The notes: generated from the sequence alone by a model not told the origin. A stretch of DNA of 55,883 nucleotides from an uncultured Acidimicrobiales bacterium (GCA_937991435.1 CALKPY010000022.1:1-55883); one strand, 5' to 3'. Positions 1 to 9,055 are shown, counted from the stretch's first letter. A program made the numbers and translations.

Positions 1-59
1 GCGAGGTCGCGACCTCGCAACTCCCGCTCGGCGGCCTCTGTCCATTCGCTATTACTCAA
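1..59 (-). CDS. 5' end of a gene running off the left edge (unknown)
   Basis: A minus-strand frame opens at a TTG at 57-59 and stays open to the window edge. It gives about 19 residues, MSNSEWTEAAERELRGRDL. An AAAGGAAG ribosome-binding sequence lies 5 bases before the TTG. The composition (Glu, Arg, Ala) looks coding, unlike the other frames. The fragment is too short to assign a function. It is divergent from the gene at 208, and the space between them holds that gene's promoter. Confidence 0.4.
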   Translation of the reverse strand, partial: MSNSEWTEAAERELRGRDL

Positions 60-194
60 TACGCTTCCTTTCGCTGCTCCCCAAAGTACCTGCCCTCGCC
101 ACGGCTGCGAATTTCGGCGGTAGCAGCGATGAACAGTTGCGTGAACGGCGTGTGAACTCGATGCAAATGTCAGAGCCCGAGCCCATGCGGTCCG

Positions 195-200
195 TAGGCT
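195..200 (+). promoter_or_regulatory. -10 element TAGGCT, leaderless start at 208
   Basis: TAGGCT ends 7 bases before the GTG at 208. This is the TANNNT-to-start spacing seen throughout the window and implies transcription starting at or next to the start codon. No clear -35 is visible. Confidence 0.5.
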
Positions 201-207
201 CAGAGTT

Positions 208-537
208 GTGAGAGTGCGATCGTTTGAGCTGGGTCAGGTTGCCGAAAGCGACCTGCGGAAGCTTCACGACTATCTGCTTGAAGTAGGCGGGTTCGAGTTC
301 CGAGCCGGTGGTTCAGGCTTCTTTGTGCTCGTCGGTGAACGGTTTACGGCACCGATAGGCAGCTCGCACGCTCAAATGATTATGGCAGCGCGCGAAGCCG
401 ACACGATAAGTGTCGATGTCGTCGCAGCTGGGGGGCGCGAGTCCGATGGTTCGTCGCATCAGACGGTCATGCACAGGTTGAGCGAGCTGTTGCGCGGTTT
501 CGCCGAGCGCGAACAACTGCCAATCACCGACATCTAG
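208..537 (+). CDS. small conserved-looking hypothetical protein (109 aa)
   Basis: I do not recognise this 109-residue soluble protein. It has no signal peptide or membrane segment. The N-terminal third (VAESDLRKLHDYLLEVGG) looks helical, the middle is strand-like and Gly-rich (FRAGGSGFFVLVGERF), and the C-terminal helix is charged (MHRLSELLRGFAEREQ). The GTG start at 208 is chosen because TAGGCT sits 7 bases upstream. A second in-frame GTG follows two codons later. The gene converges on the peroxiredoxin gene. A weak GTCGC/GCGAC hairpin at 608-623, followed by a T-rich run, lies between them. Confidence 0.6.
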   Translation: MRVRSFELGQVAESDLRKLHDYLLEVGGFEFRAGGSGFFVLVGERFTAPIGSSHAQMIMAAREADTISVDVVAAGGRESDGSSHQTVMHRLSELLRGFAEREQLPITDI

Positions 538-637
538 CAAACGAGTACCAGCAGCGACGCGGCAGGAGCCGCAGTCGATGGCCACGGCCCCTACCTGACG
601 AAATTGCGTCGCCTCGGAGCGACAGCTGGGTTTGTTG

Positions 638-1120
638 TTACAGGCGACCGATCACTGCATCACAGCTCGAGACCTCTACGCCGCCACCTTCTTCGACGTC
701 GAGACTTGTCACGACACCATTTTCGATGATCGCGGCGTATCGGCGTGATCGAGTGCCTAGACCAAAGCCGGAGCCATCCATGACCAAGCCCATTGCCTCG
801 GCAAATTCGCCGTTGCCATCAGCAAGCATCACAATGTCGGTGGCGCCCTGAGAGTCAGCCCATGCACCCATGACCCAGGCATCGTTGACCGAGATACACG
901 CGACCTTGTCAACGCCCTTGGCGGCGAGCTCCTCTTTGTTCTGCACAAACCCGGGCATGTGCACCTGCGAGCAGCCCGGTGTGAACGCACCCGGAACAGC
1001 AAAGAGCACAACCTTGCCGGTGCCGAGTACCTCCGCCGTCTGGATCGGGGTAGGGCTTCCTTCGTCGTTGAGCACGCGTACCTCAACATCGGGGATTGTG
1101 TCGCCAACTGAAACTGCCAT
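638..1120 (-). CDS. Prx5-type peroxiredoxin
   Basis: This 160-residue thiol peroxidase is expected to reduce H2O2 and organic hydroperoxides in the cytoplasm. It has the Prx5-class active-site motif PGAFTPGCS with the peroxidatic cysteine at residue 50, followed by the HMPGF element. A second cysteine near the C-terminus (about C153) could act as resolving residue, and C75 is buried in a strand. Length and motifs fit the bacterial Prx5 family; glutaredoxin or mycothiol-linked reductants are usual partners but none is encoded next to it. The ATG is preceded by an AAAGAGA-type ribosome-binding site. It lies downstream of the SulP gene on the same strand, about 90 bases away, so co-transcription is possible. 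A second peroxiredoxin of the Bcp class lies at 39.4 kb. Confidence 0.9.
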   Translation of the reverse strand: MAVSVGDTIPDVEVRVLNDEGSPTPIQTAEVLGTGKVVLFAVPGAFTPGCSQVHMPGFVQNKEELAAKGVDKVACISVNDAWVMGAWADSQGATDIVMLADGNGEFAEAMGLVMDGSGFGLGTRSRRYAAIIENGVVTSLDVEEGGGVEVSSCDAVIGRL

Positions 1121-1209
1121 TGTTCATCTCTTTCGTGTCAAACGGACCGTCTACCGAGGCTACAGCTCGGTGCTGCGCAGCGCAGTCGCCTTGAACGCAA
1201 CGATTCGGG

Positions 1210-2709
1210 TTAGCCGTTGGCGTTGCGGGGGTCGACGAGCTTCGACAATAACGTGTGCGATCCGTCTGGTTCGTTGCACCAGCTCAACGAAAGGTCACGA
1301 TCGCGAAGAATGTCGGCGCTTTTCGCCATCGCGTCAACAATCTCGTCGTCGACAAAAGACGTTCCTTTGAAATCGACGACGACTCGGCCGGGGGACTGCA
1401 TGGCCTCACGCATCAGCAAGTCGTCGAACCTCGCGGCGGTACCGGTCCAGAGAAGACCTTTGACTTCGACGGTGGTGACGCCATTGCGTGATGAGTCGAC
1501 GGACAGCCCAAACCGTTGTGCCAGATGCACCATCAAGGTGAGTGCTACACCAACGATGACCGCCCGTTCGATTCGAGGAGCGAACACCAAAACGGCTGCG
1601 GCCGTGCCCCAGGCAAGAAGAGCTTGCGTGCGACTTCGGTTCCATAACCGCACTAGACGAATGGGCTTGATCAGCTTGGCTGCAGCTCCGCACACGATCG
1701 CCCCGAGCACCGCCGTCGGAAGCGGTTCGAGCACCGATGCAAACGGCAAAAATGCGATGACAACCAATCCGGTCACCCCGCCGCTCATCGTCGTTTCGGC
1801 GCCAGCGATTCGATTGACCGAGCTCCGCGAGAATGATCCGCCGACCGGATAGCCACCGCTGAACGCCGCAACAAGATTTGCGACACCCGACGCAAAAAGT
1901 TCACGGTTGGCTTCCCATCGCTGGCCAGTCTCATCGGCAAAAGTGCGGGCAATCGACGCTGGCTCGGCGAACCCTACGAGTGCGATCACAACAGCGCCCA
2001 GAAGCACAGTTGGGATTTGCCCCCAAGGGAGGTCAATGCTGATCGGCGGCAGTCCTTCGGGAACATCGCCGACTATTGCGCCGGAATAGTCAATCGCTTG
2101 CGACCAGACAATGGCCACGATCACAGCCACGAGGACGCCGGGAAACAGCGCGTGTAATCGCCGGCCGCCCAAAAACAGCACCAGCGTGGCGATCGACAAC
2201 ATCACAGCCGCTAATTCGACGGATCCGAAATGAGTGACGGCCCACCCAGCTCGCCAAAGAACCGAGCCATCTGGGGCATCGGAGCCGATGGCCTTGGGCA
2301 GTTGCGAACAGACAATGACAAACGCCGCCCCCGACGTGAACCCCATGACGACAGGCGCACTCATCAAACGTACGAGCCGACCTAGCCGGGCGACACCCAG
2401 AATGATTCGGCAGAGGCCGACGAGCACAGCCATCAACGCAGCGAGTCCGGGGAGCTGTTCGGGGGCCACATCAGGAAGCGCAGAAATCGTCAACAGGCTG
2501 GTCACGGCGACTGGACCTGTCTGCAAAAATGGCGACGACGCGAGAAGAGCGAAGGCCAACAATGGAAAAGCCGCGGCATACAAACCGAGGTACGGCGGAA
2601 GCCCAGCCAGTTCCGCATACGCCAACGATTGCGGAATCAGAATCAGCGCAACGCTGGCTCCAGCGATGAGATCCGACGACGTCGGAACACGCGACGCGAT
2701 GCGATCCAC
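1210..2709 (-). CDS. SulP-family anion permease with STAS domain
   Basis: This is an inner-membrane anion transporter of the SulP/SLC26 family; substrates in the family include sulfate, bicarbonate and other oxyanions. The N-terminal part carries the SulP signature (LIPQSLAYAELAGLPPYLGLYAA) and about a dozen hydrophobic segments. The C-terminal 95 residues form a STAS domain (VVVDFKGTSFVDDEIVDA). The whole length of 499 residues is normal for short bacterial SulP proteins. The GTG at 2707-2709 is preferred because TACGGT precedes it by 6 bases. An overlapping ATG one codon upstream (2712) and a GTG at 2745 are alternatives. It is divergent from hemB. No carbonic anhydrase or sulfate-assimilation gene is adjacent, so the substrate cannot be named. 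Confidence 0.88.
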   Translation of the reverse strand: MDRIASRVPTSSDLIAGASVALILIPQSLAYAELAGLPPYLGLYAAAFPLLAFALLASSPFLQTGPVAVTSLLTISALPDVAPEQLPGLAALMAVLVGLCRIILGVARLGRLVRLMSAPVVMGFTSGAAFVIVCSQLPKAIGSDAPDGSVLWRAGWAVTHFGSVELAAVMLSIATLVLFLGGRRLHALFPGVLVAVIVAIVWSQAIDYSGAIVGDVPEGLPPISIDLPWGQIPTVLLGAVVIALVGFAEPASIARTFADETGQRWEANRELFASGVANLVAAFSGGYPVGGSFSRSSVNRIAGAETTMSGGVTGLVVIAFLPFASVLEPLPTAVLGAIVCGAAAKLIKPIRLVRLWNRSRTQALLAWGTAAAVLVFAPRIERAVIVGVALTLMVHLAQRFGLSVDSSRNGVTTVEVKGLLWTGTAARFDDLLMREAMQSPGRVVVDFKGTSFVDDEIVDAMAKSADILRDRDLSLSWCNEPDGSHTLLSKLVDPRNANG

Positions 2710-2715
2710 CATGGC

Positions 2716-2721
2716 ACCGTA
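2716..2721 (-). promoter_or_regulatory. -10 element TACGGT of the SulP gene
   Basis: Read on the minus strand, TACGGT is followed by GCCATG and then the GTG at 2709. The 6-base spacing matches the other leaderless starts here. Confidence 0.4.
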
Positions 2722-2788
2722 GGCCCCGTGGCTGCGAACCCACACCTCTTGTGTCAGTGCCGTTGATGATCCAATTCAGCCTCTCCGA

Positions 2789-2794
2789 TAGCGT
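2789..2794 (+). promoter_or_regulatory. -10 element TAGCGT, leaderless start of hemB
   Basis: TAGCGT is followed by CAGACA and then the hemB ATG at 2801. There is no Shine-Dalgarno sequence. A TTGATG at 2763-2768 could be a -35, but its 20-base spacing is long. Confidence 0.55.
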
Positions 2795-2800
2795 CAGACA

Positions 2801-3769
2801 ATGCGCCAACGGCCGAGACGTAACCGATCAACACACGCCATTCGGGGAGCAGTTCGCGAAACAACGCTCGGCCCAGAACACCTCGTGCTTCCGGCATTCG
2901 TGCAAGAAGGCACCGCCAACTCGACGCCGATTGCCTCTATGCCTGGCCATTCTCGGCTATCGATCGACCTCATGGTTGAACTCTGCGGCCGGGCCGCCGA
3001 CGCCGGTATTGCCGGCGTTGCGCTGTTCCCGGTGATCCCAGACCTTGACAAAGGCCCCCGCGGCTTGTCGGCCATCGACCCCGAAAATGTCAACTTGAGG
3101 GCGGTGCGTGCGATCAAACAGGCACTTCCAGGTTTCATGGTCATCTGCGACGTCGCCCTTGATCCATATAGCTCCGATGGGCACGATGGGGTTCTCGTGA
3201 ACGGTGTAATCGACAACGATGAGACCGTTCCATTGCTTGCAGCCATGGCGGTGGCCCAGGCCAAGGCAGGCGCGGACATGGTGGCACCGAGCGACATGAT
3301 GGATGGTCGCATCGGAGCGATTCGTGACGCCCTGGACCTAGCAGGCTACTCCCACGTGCTGATCAACAGCTATTGCGCCAAGTACGCATCGGCCTTCTAT
3401 GGGCCGTTTCGTGAGGCTCTTGACTCAAGTCCACGAGGCGGCAGCAAGAAGACGTACCAGATGGATCCAACAAACCGTCGAGAAGCGCTGCGGGAGCTTC
3501 GCCTTGACGAAGCCGAAGGCGCCGACTGGGTCATGGTCAAGCCCGGGCTTCCATATCTCGACGTCATCCGGCTGTTTCGCGAACATTCCTCCCTACCGGT
3601 ATCGGCCTACCAGGTCAGCGGCGAGTACGCGATGCTCAAGGCCGCTGGTCAGAACGGTTGGATCGACTACGACGCGTGCCTGCTTGAGTCACTCACATCG
3701 CTGCGGCGGGCAGGCGCCGACGCAATCTTTACCTACGGAGCACTCGAAGCTGCTGCGCTGCTGACCTGA
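2801..3769 (+). CDS. hemB: delta-aminolevulinic acid dehydratase (porphobilinogen synthase)
   Basis: The enzyme condenses two 5-aminolevulinate molecules to porphobilinogen in tetrapyrrole (heme, corrin) synthesis. The 322-residue length is typical. The two Schiff-base lysines are visible at K194 (YCAKYASAFYGPFR) and K247 (MVKPGLPYLD). The metal site reads DVALDPYSSDGHDG, with Asp and Ala where zinc enzymes carry three cysteines, so this is a magnesium-type enzyme. The N-terminus (RPRRNRSTHAIRGAVRET) matches family members. The ATG start is supported by the leaderless -10 just upstream. A methyltransferase gene follows after 4 bases and is probably co-transcribed. Confidence 0.97.
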   Translation: MRQRPRRNRSTHAIRGAVRETTLGPEHLVLPAFVQEGTANSTPIASMPGHSRLSIDLMVELCGRAADAGIAGVALFPVIPDLDKGPRGLSAIDPENVNLRAVRAIKQALPGFMVICDVALDPYSSDGHDGVLVNGVIDNDETVPLLAAMAVAQAKAGADMVAPSDMMDGRIGAIRDALDLAGYSHVLINSYCAKYASAFYGPFREALDSSPRGGSKKTYQMDPTNRREALRELRLDEAEGADWVMVKPGLPYLDVIRLFREHSSLPVSAYQVSGEYAMLKAAGQNGWIDYDACLLESLTSLRRAGADAIFTYGALEAAALLT

Positions 3770-3773
3770 TGAC

Positions 3774-4583
3774 ATGGTGACGTCGGCGGGTTCGCGCAAC
3801 CTTGACACCGAAATCGCTATTCATGAATCAGCTGCTCGCCAGGTCGACGAGCTTTGGGATCGCTTTGAGGTGTTCGAAGCTCTGCATCATGACGTCTCCA
3901 TTTGTAACCCGATGTCATCTTCGGAAGTCGACGAAATGCTCGACTGGGTCGATCCGCAAAGCGGCGACCGGGTGCTTGACCTCGGCTGCGGCAACGGCAC
4001 ATCGCTGGTGGAACTGGCCCAGCGAGGGGGCTTCAGCGGCACCGGCGTTGACCTCTCTCCTTGGATGCTCAACGCTGCGACCCGGTCGCACCGTGCCCGC
4101 GCCGCAACTGTAGACATTTCGTGGGTGCTCGGTGACGGTGCCCGCTATACACCGCGCCAGCCGCCTGAGGTCGCATTGTGTCTTGGAGCCGAGTGGATCT
4201 GGCACGACTTCAACGGCACCGCTCGCGCCTTGACTGAACTCGCGGCACCGGGCGGGAAGATCGCGATCGGAGCAATGCGGCTTCATCTCGAAGCCGACCA
4301 GTCCAGTGTTCTCGCGAACCACGGTGCGATTCCCGCCGTGGCAGACCAACGGTCGCGCCTCGAATCGCTCGGATTGCAGGTCGACCGTGTCGTGCATGCC
4401 AACGACGCTGGTTGGGACCGCTACATCGCGAATACCGGTGCTGCGGTCGCTGTGTGGCTTACCGCCAACCCTGGCCTGCGCTCTGAGGACTATGCCAACA
4501 CACAACGCGAATGGGCCGAGTTGCGCGAACGTGATCGTGGAATCATTGGCTGGTCGCTGTGGCTGTGCCGAACGCCGGGCTGA
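3774..4583 (+). CDS. class I SAM-dependent methyltransferase
   Basis: The 269-residue protein has the class I methyltransferase motif I VLDLGCGNGTSLVELAQRG at about residues 66-84, followed by GVDLSPWMLNAA (motif II acidic residue). The acceptor substrate is not evident. The N-terminal region (about residues 10-60) resembles a helical lid. The ATG lies 4 bases after the hemB stop, so translation is probably coupled to hemB. That placement does not prove a role in tetrapyrrole methylation; the protein does not look like CobA or the other known precorrin methyltransferases. Confidence 0.8.
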   Translation: MVTSAGSRNLDTEIAIHESAARQVDELWDRFEVFEALHHDVSICNPMSSSEVDEMLDWVDPQSGDRVLDLGCGNGTSLVELAQRGGFSGTGVDLSPWMLNAATRSHRARAATVDISWVLGDGARYTPRQPPEVALCLGAEWIWHDFNGTARALTELAAPGGKIAIGAMRLHLEADQSSVLANHGAIPAVADQRSRLESLGLQVDRVVHANDAGWDRYIANTGAAVAVWLTANPGLRSEDYANTQREWAELRERDRGIIGWSLWLCRTPG

Positions 4584-4643
4584 GCACTCACGCTGCCAGG
4601 TAGACAGCGCCACGTATCGTCACTGAGGCGGTCCTGCGACGAC

Positions 4644-4649
4644 TAACTT
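4644..4649 (+). promoter_or_regulatory. -10 element TAACTT, leaderless start of purC
   Basis: TAACTT, then ACGGGC, then the purC ATG at 4656. There is no ribosome-binding site in the 20 bases before the start. Confidence 0.55.
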
Positions 4650-4655
4650 ACGGGC

Positions 4656-5558
4656 ATGCGTGAACCGGCCTACATCGTTGATCTTCCTCATGTGTATTCG
4701 GGCAAAGTACGAGACATCTACGACGTTGGCGACAACCGGTACCTGATGATCACATCAGATCGTTTGTCGGCCTTTGATGTCGTGATGGCCGAGCCGGTGC
4801 TTCACAAAGGCCGGGTGCTGACAGCGATGTCAGCATATTGGTCCGAGCAGCTGAGCGATGTGGCGCCGAGCCATCTGATCTCGACCGACGTTCGCGATGT
4901 GCCGCAAGCGGCGGCCATCGACGACCTTGCCGGGCGCATCATGGTCACCCACAAGGCTGACATGTTGCCTGTCGAATGCATCGTGCGTGGCTACCTCACG
5001 GGTTCGGCCTGGAAGGAGTATCAGCGCAGCGGCACGATGCATGGCACCCGCTTACCTGAGAACCTGCTCGAAGCATCACAGCTACCAGAGCCGGTCTTCA
5101 CACCGTCGACAAAGGCTGCTGATGGGCTACACGACGAGAACATCACCTTTGATCAGGCCGTCGATCTTCTCGGCGCAGATCTCGCGGAACAGGCCCGGTC
5201 AATCTCCCTTGAGCTGTACCGGCGGGGCTCGGCACTCGCTCGCGATCGCGGCATCATCATCGCCGACACCAAGTTCGAGCTGGGCCACGTCGATGGGCAA
5301 CTCGTCGTGGCTGATGAGATTTTGACACCCGATTCTTCGCGGTTCTGGGCGGCCGATCACTGGTCCCCGGGTTCAACGCCACCGTCATTTGACAAGCAAC
5401 CCATTCGAGATCACCTCGACACGCTGGATTGGGACAAGACCTACCCACCACCGCCGTTGCCTCGCGATGCATTGGCCGCAACGACGAACCGCTACATCGA
5501 GGCTTACGAGCAGATCACCGGTCTGTCGTTTTCTGATTGGCCCGGCGTAAGTACCTGA
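4656..5558 (+). CDS. purC: phosphoribosylaminoimidazole-succinocarboxamide synthase (SAICAR synthetase)
   Basis: This enzyme joins aspartate to CAIR with ATP, giving SAICAR in de novo purine synthesis. The N-terminal HVYSGKVRDIYDVGDNRYLMITSDRLSAFDVV is the nucleotide-binding start of the family. The VECIVRGYLTGSAWKEYQ and FTPSTKA segments are the conserved substrate-binding blocks, and DEILTPDSSRFW is the C-terminal signature. The 300-residue length matches the longer Ade1-like form. The start is supported by the leaderless -10. No other pur gene is adjacent. The stop codon abuts the stop of the convergent substrate-binding-protein gene with no base between. Confidence 0.97.
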   Translation: MREPAYIVDLPHVYSGKVRDIYDVGDNRYLMITSDRLSAFDVVMAEPVLHKGRVLTAMSAYWSEQLSDVAPSHLISTDVRDVPQAAAIDDLAGRIMVTHKADMLPVECIVRGYLTGSAWKEYQRSGTMHGTRLPENLLEASQLPEPVFTPSTKAADGLHDENITFDQAVDLLGADLAEQARSISLELYRRGSALARDRGIIIADTKFELGHVDGQLVVADEILTPDSSRFWAADHWSPGSTPPSFDKQPIRDHLDTLDWDKTYPPPPLPRDALAATTNRYIEAYEQITGLSFSDWPGVST

Positions 5559-7022
5559 TCAGCCGGCGGCGGCTTCGCGAAGAGCTTTGAGACCATCAAC
5601 GGGATCATCGCCAATCGGCGGCGCACTGTTGCCAACCGCATCGATTATCTCAACGAACCGATGATCGCCAGAGCAGATCGCCGGGAAACCGAGATCGGCA
5701 TAGGTACAAGCCCAGCCGAACCCGCCGTTGATGGCGCCTCGTTTGGTGCCATCGTCTGCGGTTGCGAAGATCGCATCGGCGTCGTTGAGGTTTTCATAGC
5801 CCGTCGACACGAGCAGACGTTGCACGTCGAGCACCGTGCCTACGCCGAGGGCGATGAAGTCGCTATAGGGCGTGTCGCCTGCATAGGCCTCGATCGTCGC
5901 GGTTGAGTCGGCCAACCCGTCGAGTACTTCGTCGCCGAGCCACGCATCGCGCACTGTTGGCCCACCACGCTGCACCCAACTTCCGATCATCGACTCACCC
6001 ACCAAGCTGTGGGTCTGCTCGCCCGAACATGCCGTGGTGTAGATCATCGATGAGCGGTCGATTCCGAACGTGTCGACGAAGGGGATGACATTGGCACATT
6101 CTGCGTCACTGGCGAGAACCATCACAGCATCGGCGCCAGCGGCTGCTACTTCGGCCATCGACGACGATGGGTCGGGGGATCCCGGAGGAATCGTCACGCT
6201 GGTGAGCTCAACGCCGTAGAACTCAACCATTGGAGCAATAGCCAACTCGATGGCAACGTCGGTCGCCGGGTTGAAGCCCTTAAGCACCAGTATTTTCTCG
6301 GCGCCAAGATCCTCTACAGCAAAGCGGGTCATCGCCGCGAACACGGCGAGGCTTCCGCCGTTGAAATAGCGGGCGGTGGGGGCGGTGAAGTCCGCCTCAA
6401 AGAGCGGGATCCCGCCGAGCACTGGTGTATCGCCCAAGGTGCCGTAAAGATCAAAGGCAAGTGTCCAGATATTCAGTCCGTTAATCACCGCAACCAGATC
6501 CTGTGTAGCCAGGTCTTGGGCGCACGCCAGCGCATCTTCGGGGCTGGCCTGTAGACACACGACAACTTCAAGAGGGTGCCCGTCGATACCGCCGAGATCG
6601 GTGTTGACCCATTCGACACCCGCCTCTACGCCGACCCGAAGGTCAGGAAAAGATGCCACCGGGTCGTTCTCCTGATTTATCAGGCCGATACGCACGGGTT
6701 CGAGCGAAAAGTCAGCGGGGCCCGATCCGACCATGTCGTCGAACGGCACCGAAGACTCCAACTCGGGGTCGCTCGTATCATCTTCGGGTTGGGCATCGCC
6801 CTCGGTCGCTTCATCGAGTTGCGTTCTGGTTGTGTCGTCTTCGAGCTCTGATTCGGGTGCGTCCTGGCCATCAGCATCGCCCGCCTCTTCGGCGACCGCT
6901 GAAGTTGTCGTCGCCTGCGGTACCTCGCTGGCGCCTTGGCTGTCGGTTGCTCCATCACCACAACTCGCGACGGCGAGGAAGAACGCCACGAAAACAACCA
7001 ACAAGGGGCGAGGACTGTGCAT
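5559..7022 (-). CDS. LivJ-type ABC transporter substrate-binding lipoprotein
   Basis: A 487-residue extracytoplasmic binding protein of the branched-chain amino acid/urea type (periplasmic-binding fold I). Its lipoprotein signal ends LAVASC with Cys21 as the lipidated residue. A long acidic, Thr/Ser/Glu-rich linker (about residues 22-95) separates the anchor from the folded domain, which begins around VRIGLINQENDP. The ligand cannot be told from sequence; family members bind amino acids, urea, amides and aromatic acids. It is the last gene of a minus-strand operon with the fused permease 74 bases upstream. CACAAT located 6 bases before the ATG could be a weak leaderless -10 of its own. No ATPase genes are present. 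Confidence 0.88.
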   Translation of the reverse strand: MHSPRPLLVVFVAFFLAVASCGDGATDSQGASEVPQATTTSAVAEEAGDADGQDAPESELEDDTTRTQLDEATEGDAQPEDDTSDPELESSVPFDDMVGSGPADFSLEPVRIGLINQENDPVASFPDLRVGVEAGVEWVNTDLGGIDGHPLEVVVCLQASPEDALACAQDLATQDLVAVINGLNIWTLAFDLYGTLGDTPVLGGIPLFEADFTAPTARYFNGGSLAVFAAMTRFAVEDLGAEKILVLKGFNPATDVAIELAIAPMVEFYGVELTSVTIPPGSPDPSSSMAEVAAAGADAVMVLASDAECANVIPFVDTFGIDRSSMIYTTACSGEQTHSLVGESMIGSWVQRGGPTVRDAWLGDEVLDGLADSTATIEAYAGDTPYSDFIALGVGTVLDVQRLLVSTGYENLNDADAIFATADDGTKRGAINGGFGWACTYADLGFPAICSGDHRFVEIIDAVGNSAPPIGDDPVDGLKALREAAAG

Positions 7023-7096
7023 GCACCCATTGTGTCAGATCTGTTGTGCGCGAAACATTGTCGGACGATTCGCGACCGGCCAATCGCCTCGAGGGA

Positions 7097-9055
7097 TCAC
7101 TGGGTTGGACTTGAGGTTGCGCCCCGGGCTCGCCGCGGTATGCGGCCGTCGACTCCGTGCGGCGCCAAGAGCACCACCGCAATCAGACCTACACCGCCGA
7201 TCAGGACCGCGTTCTTGCCCGGGTCGCCGCCGCCAAGGTGTTCAATCGCACCAAACGCAAGACCGCCCGGAGCAAGACAGGCGCCAAGAATCGCACCGCT
7301 AATCGACGTGATTCCACCAAGGTAGGCAAATGCGACCAACACCAGGCTGACAAAGACACTGAATGACACCACCGAGATCGCCCCGCGCAGATGCGCCAAC
7401 ATCGCTCCACCGATACCCACGAAAAAGCTCGACAGAGCGAACATGACGACTTTGGTTGTGACTACGTTGATCCCCGCCGCCGCAGCCGCCCGCTCGTTGG
7501 AACGAACGGCGAGACAGGTGCGGCCGAAACTGCCGGTGCGAATCAGGTACGCGCCGGTGCAGACACCAATCGTCACGATCAGTGCTGTCAAACCGAACTG
7601 CCAACGGTTGAAGTCTTCGCCCCGGCTGGCTGCCAGGTCGAGACCAAAGAGCGTTGGCTGCGGCACAAGGCGGGCGCCCGATGCGCCGGTAACGGCCGCG
7701 TTCCGAAACAGGGCCTCTTCGAGAAGTACGCCCGTGGCCATCGTGACGATCGCCAGCTGTGGGCCGCGCACACGCAACGAAGGCAGACCAATCACGAGGC
7801 CAAGCGCAGCAGCAGCAACGCCGCCTGCGAGTTGGGCAAATGGGAACCCCAAACCTGACTCCATAAGGCGAGCGGTAGCAAATCCGGCAGCACCGGCAGC
7901 CACGGCTGGGGCGAGCGACAGTTGACCGAGCCATCCGGTCAACATCACTAGCGACACAAGTAGAACCGCCGTGATGATGGTGACGATCAAGGCGAGACGC
8001 AAAGCGTCTTCGAAGACAAACAAACCGACTGCGGCAAGTACCGCAACGGCAAGCAGGGTTACCGGCGACCGAGGCGCAGGAGCGACCAGATGGCGGGCGC
8101 CGGTGCGGCTGCCGCGTTCGGGCAGCACGTCGCCGGCTCGCAACACAGCCGCGATGATCAGCAGCAGCGGGAGCCCCTTCTGCAGAGCCGACGCAGGAAG
8201 CTGTTCGGGCCACCACGACTGCCCTGCAATTCTTGGGGCGACACTTTCGAACATGCCAAGGCACAGACCGGCAACGGCCGCTAGTGAATACGACCGGAAC
8301 CGGGCCAACAGGGCACACGCCAGTCCCGGAACTACGAACAGAATGAAGTTTGTCGTATTCAGGCTGGTGATTGGCGCCGCCAACGCACCGACCAACCCGG
8401 CAACTGCGCCAGCCAAGACCCAGTTGCTTCGGGCGATGGCCACGGGGGAGTAGCCCAGCAACTGGGCTGCATCGCGATTGCTCTCGGCTGCTCTTGTCAC
8501 TAGCCCCCAGCGCGTGAACCGTGACACCGCGACCATCATTAGTGCGACTGCAACGGTGATGGCTGCAATCCACATGCGGTCCTTTGGCATGATCAATGTC
8601 GACACACCCAGATCAATCGCCCCGACCGGCAGGTTCGCTGGCGCCGAAACGGTGCCGCTTCCGAAGTGCACGAACACGATGCCTTGCAACACGAGTAACA
8701 ACCCCACGCTCGCCACGATTCGAGCGAGTTGCGGTGCGTGGTGCAATCGAGCGAACACGACAATGTCGACGATCGCTCCAATGAGGGCACACACAATGAC
8801 GGCAAGAGCCACAGCAATCCACGGCGCGACCGAATCCCCGAGGCTGACGCGATGAGGGAGCCCCACCATTGGAAGCAGTAGATCACCGTCGACGGCAGCA
8901 GTGCGGTACACAAAGCCACCGAACATTGCAATTGCGCCGTGCGCGAAATTGATCACGCCCGCCCCCTGCCATGTAATAACGAGGCCTACCGCGAACAGCG
9001 CGTACACCGCGCCAGCACCGACACCTAGCAAAAGCAGTTGCAGCCAAATAGTCAA
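7097..9055 (-). CDS. fused LivH-LivM branched-chain-type ABC permease
   Basis: A 652-residue inner-membrane permease that fuses both halves of a LivHM system. Residues 1 to about 295 are LivH-like (VITWQGAGVINFAHGAIAMFG is the LivH signature), and about 335-640 are LivM-like (VSLVMLTGWLGQLSLAPAVAAGAAG; GLPSLRVRGPQLAIVTMATG). It would form the membrane channel for the lipoprotein encoded downstream. It starts at a TTG with a GAGGGG ribosome-binding site 9 bases upstream. It ends in a hydrophilic tail without a fused ATPase. It follows the ROK kinase gene by 25 bases. The LivG and LivF ATPases must be encoded elsewhere. Confidence 0.88.
   Translation of the reverse strand: MTIWLQLLLLGVGAGAVYALFAVGLVITWQGAGVINFAHGAIAMFGGFVYRTAAVDGDLLLPMVGLPHRVSLGDSVAPWIAVALAVIVCALIGAIVDIVVFARLHHAPQLARIVASVGLLLVLQGIVFVHFGSGTVSAPANLPVGAIDLGVSTLIMPKDRMWIAAITVAVALMMVAVSRFTRWGLVTRAAESNRDAAQLLGYSPVAIARSNWVLAGAVAGLVGALAAPITSLNTTNFILFVVPGLACALLARFRSYSLAAVAGLCLGMFESVAPRIAGQSWWPEQLPASALQKGLPLLLIIAAVLRAGDVLPERGSRTGARHLVAPAPRSPVTLLAVAVLAAVGLFVFEDALRLALIVTIITAVLLVSLVMLTGWLGQLSLAPAVAAGAAGFATARLMESGLGFPFAQLAGGVAAAALGLVIGLPSLRVRGPQLAIVTMATGVLLEEALFRNAAVTGASGARLVPQPTLFGLDLAASRGEDFNRWQFGLTALIVTIGVCTGAYLIRTGSFGRTCLAVRSNERAAAAAGINVVTTKVVMFALSSFFVGIGGAMLAHLRGAISVVSFSVFVSLVLVAFAYLGGITSISGAILGACLAPGGLAFGAIEHLGGGDPGKNAVLIGGVGLIAVVLLAPHGVDGRIPRRARGATSSPTQ

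Noticed and set aside
1..18. Perfect 18-bp palindrome (GCGAGGTCG and its complement)
   Set aside because: It lies inside the open minus-strand frame of the truncated gene at the edge, encoding LRGRDLA. At this length in GC-rich coding sequence a palindrome is weak evidence for an operator.
608..637. Hairpin GTCGC/GCGAC followed by a T-rich run
   Set aside because: The stem is five base pairs and the T-run is broken by G. As a terminator it is too weak to list.
7299..8573. Long minus-strand frame of 424 codons overlapping the LivHM gene
   Set aside because: It is in another frame of the same strand, Arg/Cys/Trp-rich and without any family motif. The permease is clearly the real gene.
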